NCBI GenBank assembly: GCA_943735955.1
Contig: OX030963.1
Location: 6,332,811 to 6,396,810, forward strand
Direction: 5' to 3'
Origin: Piscicola geometra
Lineage: Eukaryota; Annelida; Clitellata; Hirudinida; Piscicolidae
Length of the DNA stretch: 64,000 nucleotides
Below the pieces are notes generated by a model. The model searched no databases, was not told the origin of the DNA, and worked only from the letters and a program-made list of their open reading frames with translations. Shown piece after piece: positions 63,858 to 64,000 of this stretch. Positions within the stretch are counted from its first letter, which is position 1. Each line of letters opens with the position of its first letter. The position numbers and the translations under genes were made by a program.

Positions 63858-64000
63858 AACGAGTGACCGTGTGGTTAACGACTTGCGGCTTATAACCATA
63901 GGTCATGGGTTCGATTCCTACACATGCTAGTAGCCTCCATTTCTTGGAGAGGAGATGGGCACCGCCAAGAGAACCTTAAGTCCCGTGAGCAGAAGTTACG
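63858..64000 (+). repeat. tRNA-derived SINE head, running off the window
   Basis: gtgtggttaacgacttgcgg (A-box region) and gggttcgattcc (perfect B box) are spaced as in a tRNA promoter, followed by a body (gcaccgccaagagaacc) that is not tRNA. The copy continues beyond 64000. Confidence 0.7.

Overview
The window is invertebrate animal (metazoan) nuclear DNA. It is AT-rich, its genes are split by GT-AG introns, and it is crowded with microsatellites and with transposons of at least five superfamilies (hAT, PIF/Harbinger, Gypsy-type LTR, CR1/Jockey-like LINE, SINE). I cannot name the species. Small secreted fibrinogen-domain proteins and the repeat load would fit a tunicate, a mollusc or another marine invertebrate.

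Layout. 0.3-5.1 kb: a 26-bp hairpin, a dead hAT element, a gag-protease-only Gypsy-like element flanked by 132-bp LTRs, a second hAT fragment and a (GGTGAT)-type minisatellite. 5.4-7.4 kb: four exons of phosphoglucomutase-2 separated by long tetra-, di- and trinucleotide repeats. 8.3-9.7 kb: another hAT copy with GC-rich ends. 10.3-11.4 kb: the first three exons of a family-4-like cytochrome P450, which then run into a 3.5-kb array of an 18-bp palindromic satellite interrupted by a truncated LINE. 15.4-33.5 kb: the most interesting region, four tandem modules of an unrecognised secreted protein family. Each module has eight coding exons that encode four internal repeats of about 95 residues. 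Every repeat is built as exon - phase-0 intron - exon with phase-1 introns at its borders. Two modules (B and C) start with a signal-peptide exon behind a TATA box. Modules A and D lack that exon, and D can be spliced in frame from C. 37.2-43.4 kb: a GC-richer multi-exon gene of unknown function ending in one membrane helix. 44.3-49.6 kb: an almost intact young LINE nested in an older LINE. 50.5-51.9 kb: a second small LTR element with a tRNA-Leu-type primer site. 53.7-62.1 kb: two paralogous secreted fibrinogen-related genes, separated by a nearly complete Harbinger transposon. 62-64 kb: mostly non-coding, ending inside a tRNA-derived SINE.

How the genes relate. PGM2 and P450 are metabolic genes and look partial here, either broken or continuing in unusually placed exons I cannot see. 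The modular proteins and the fibrinogen-related proteins are both small tandem families of secreted, TATA-driven, multi-exon products. That suggests extracellular recognition or matrix roles, but this is inference from architecture only.
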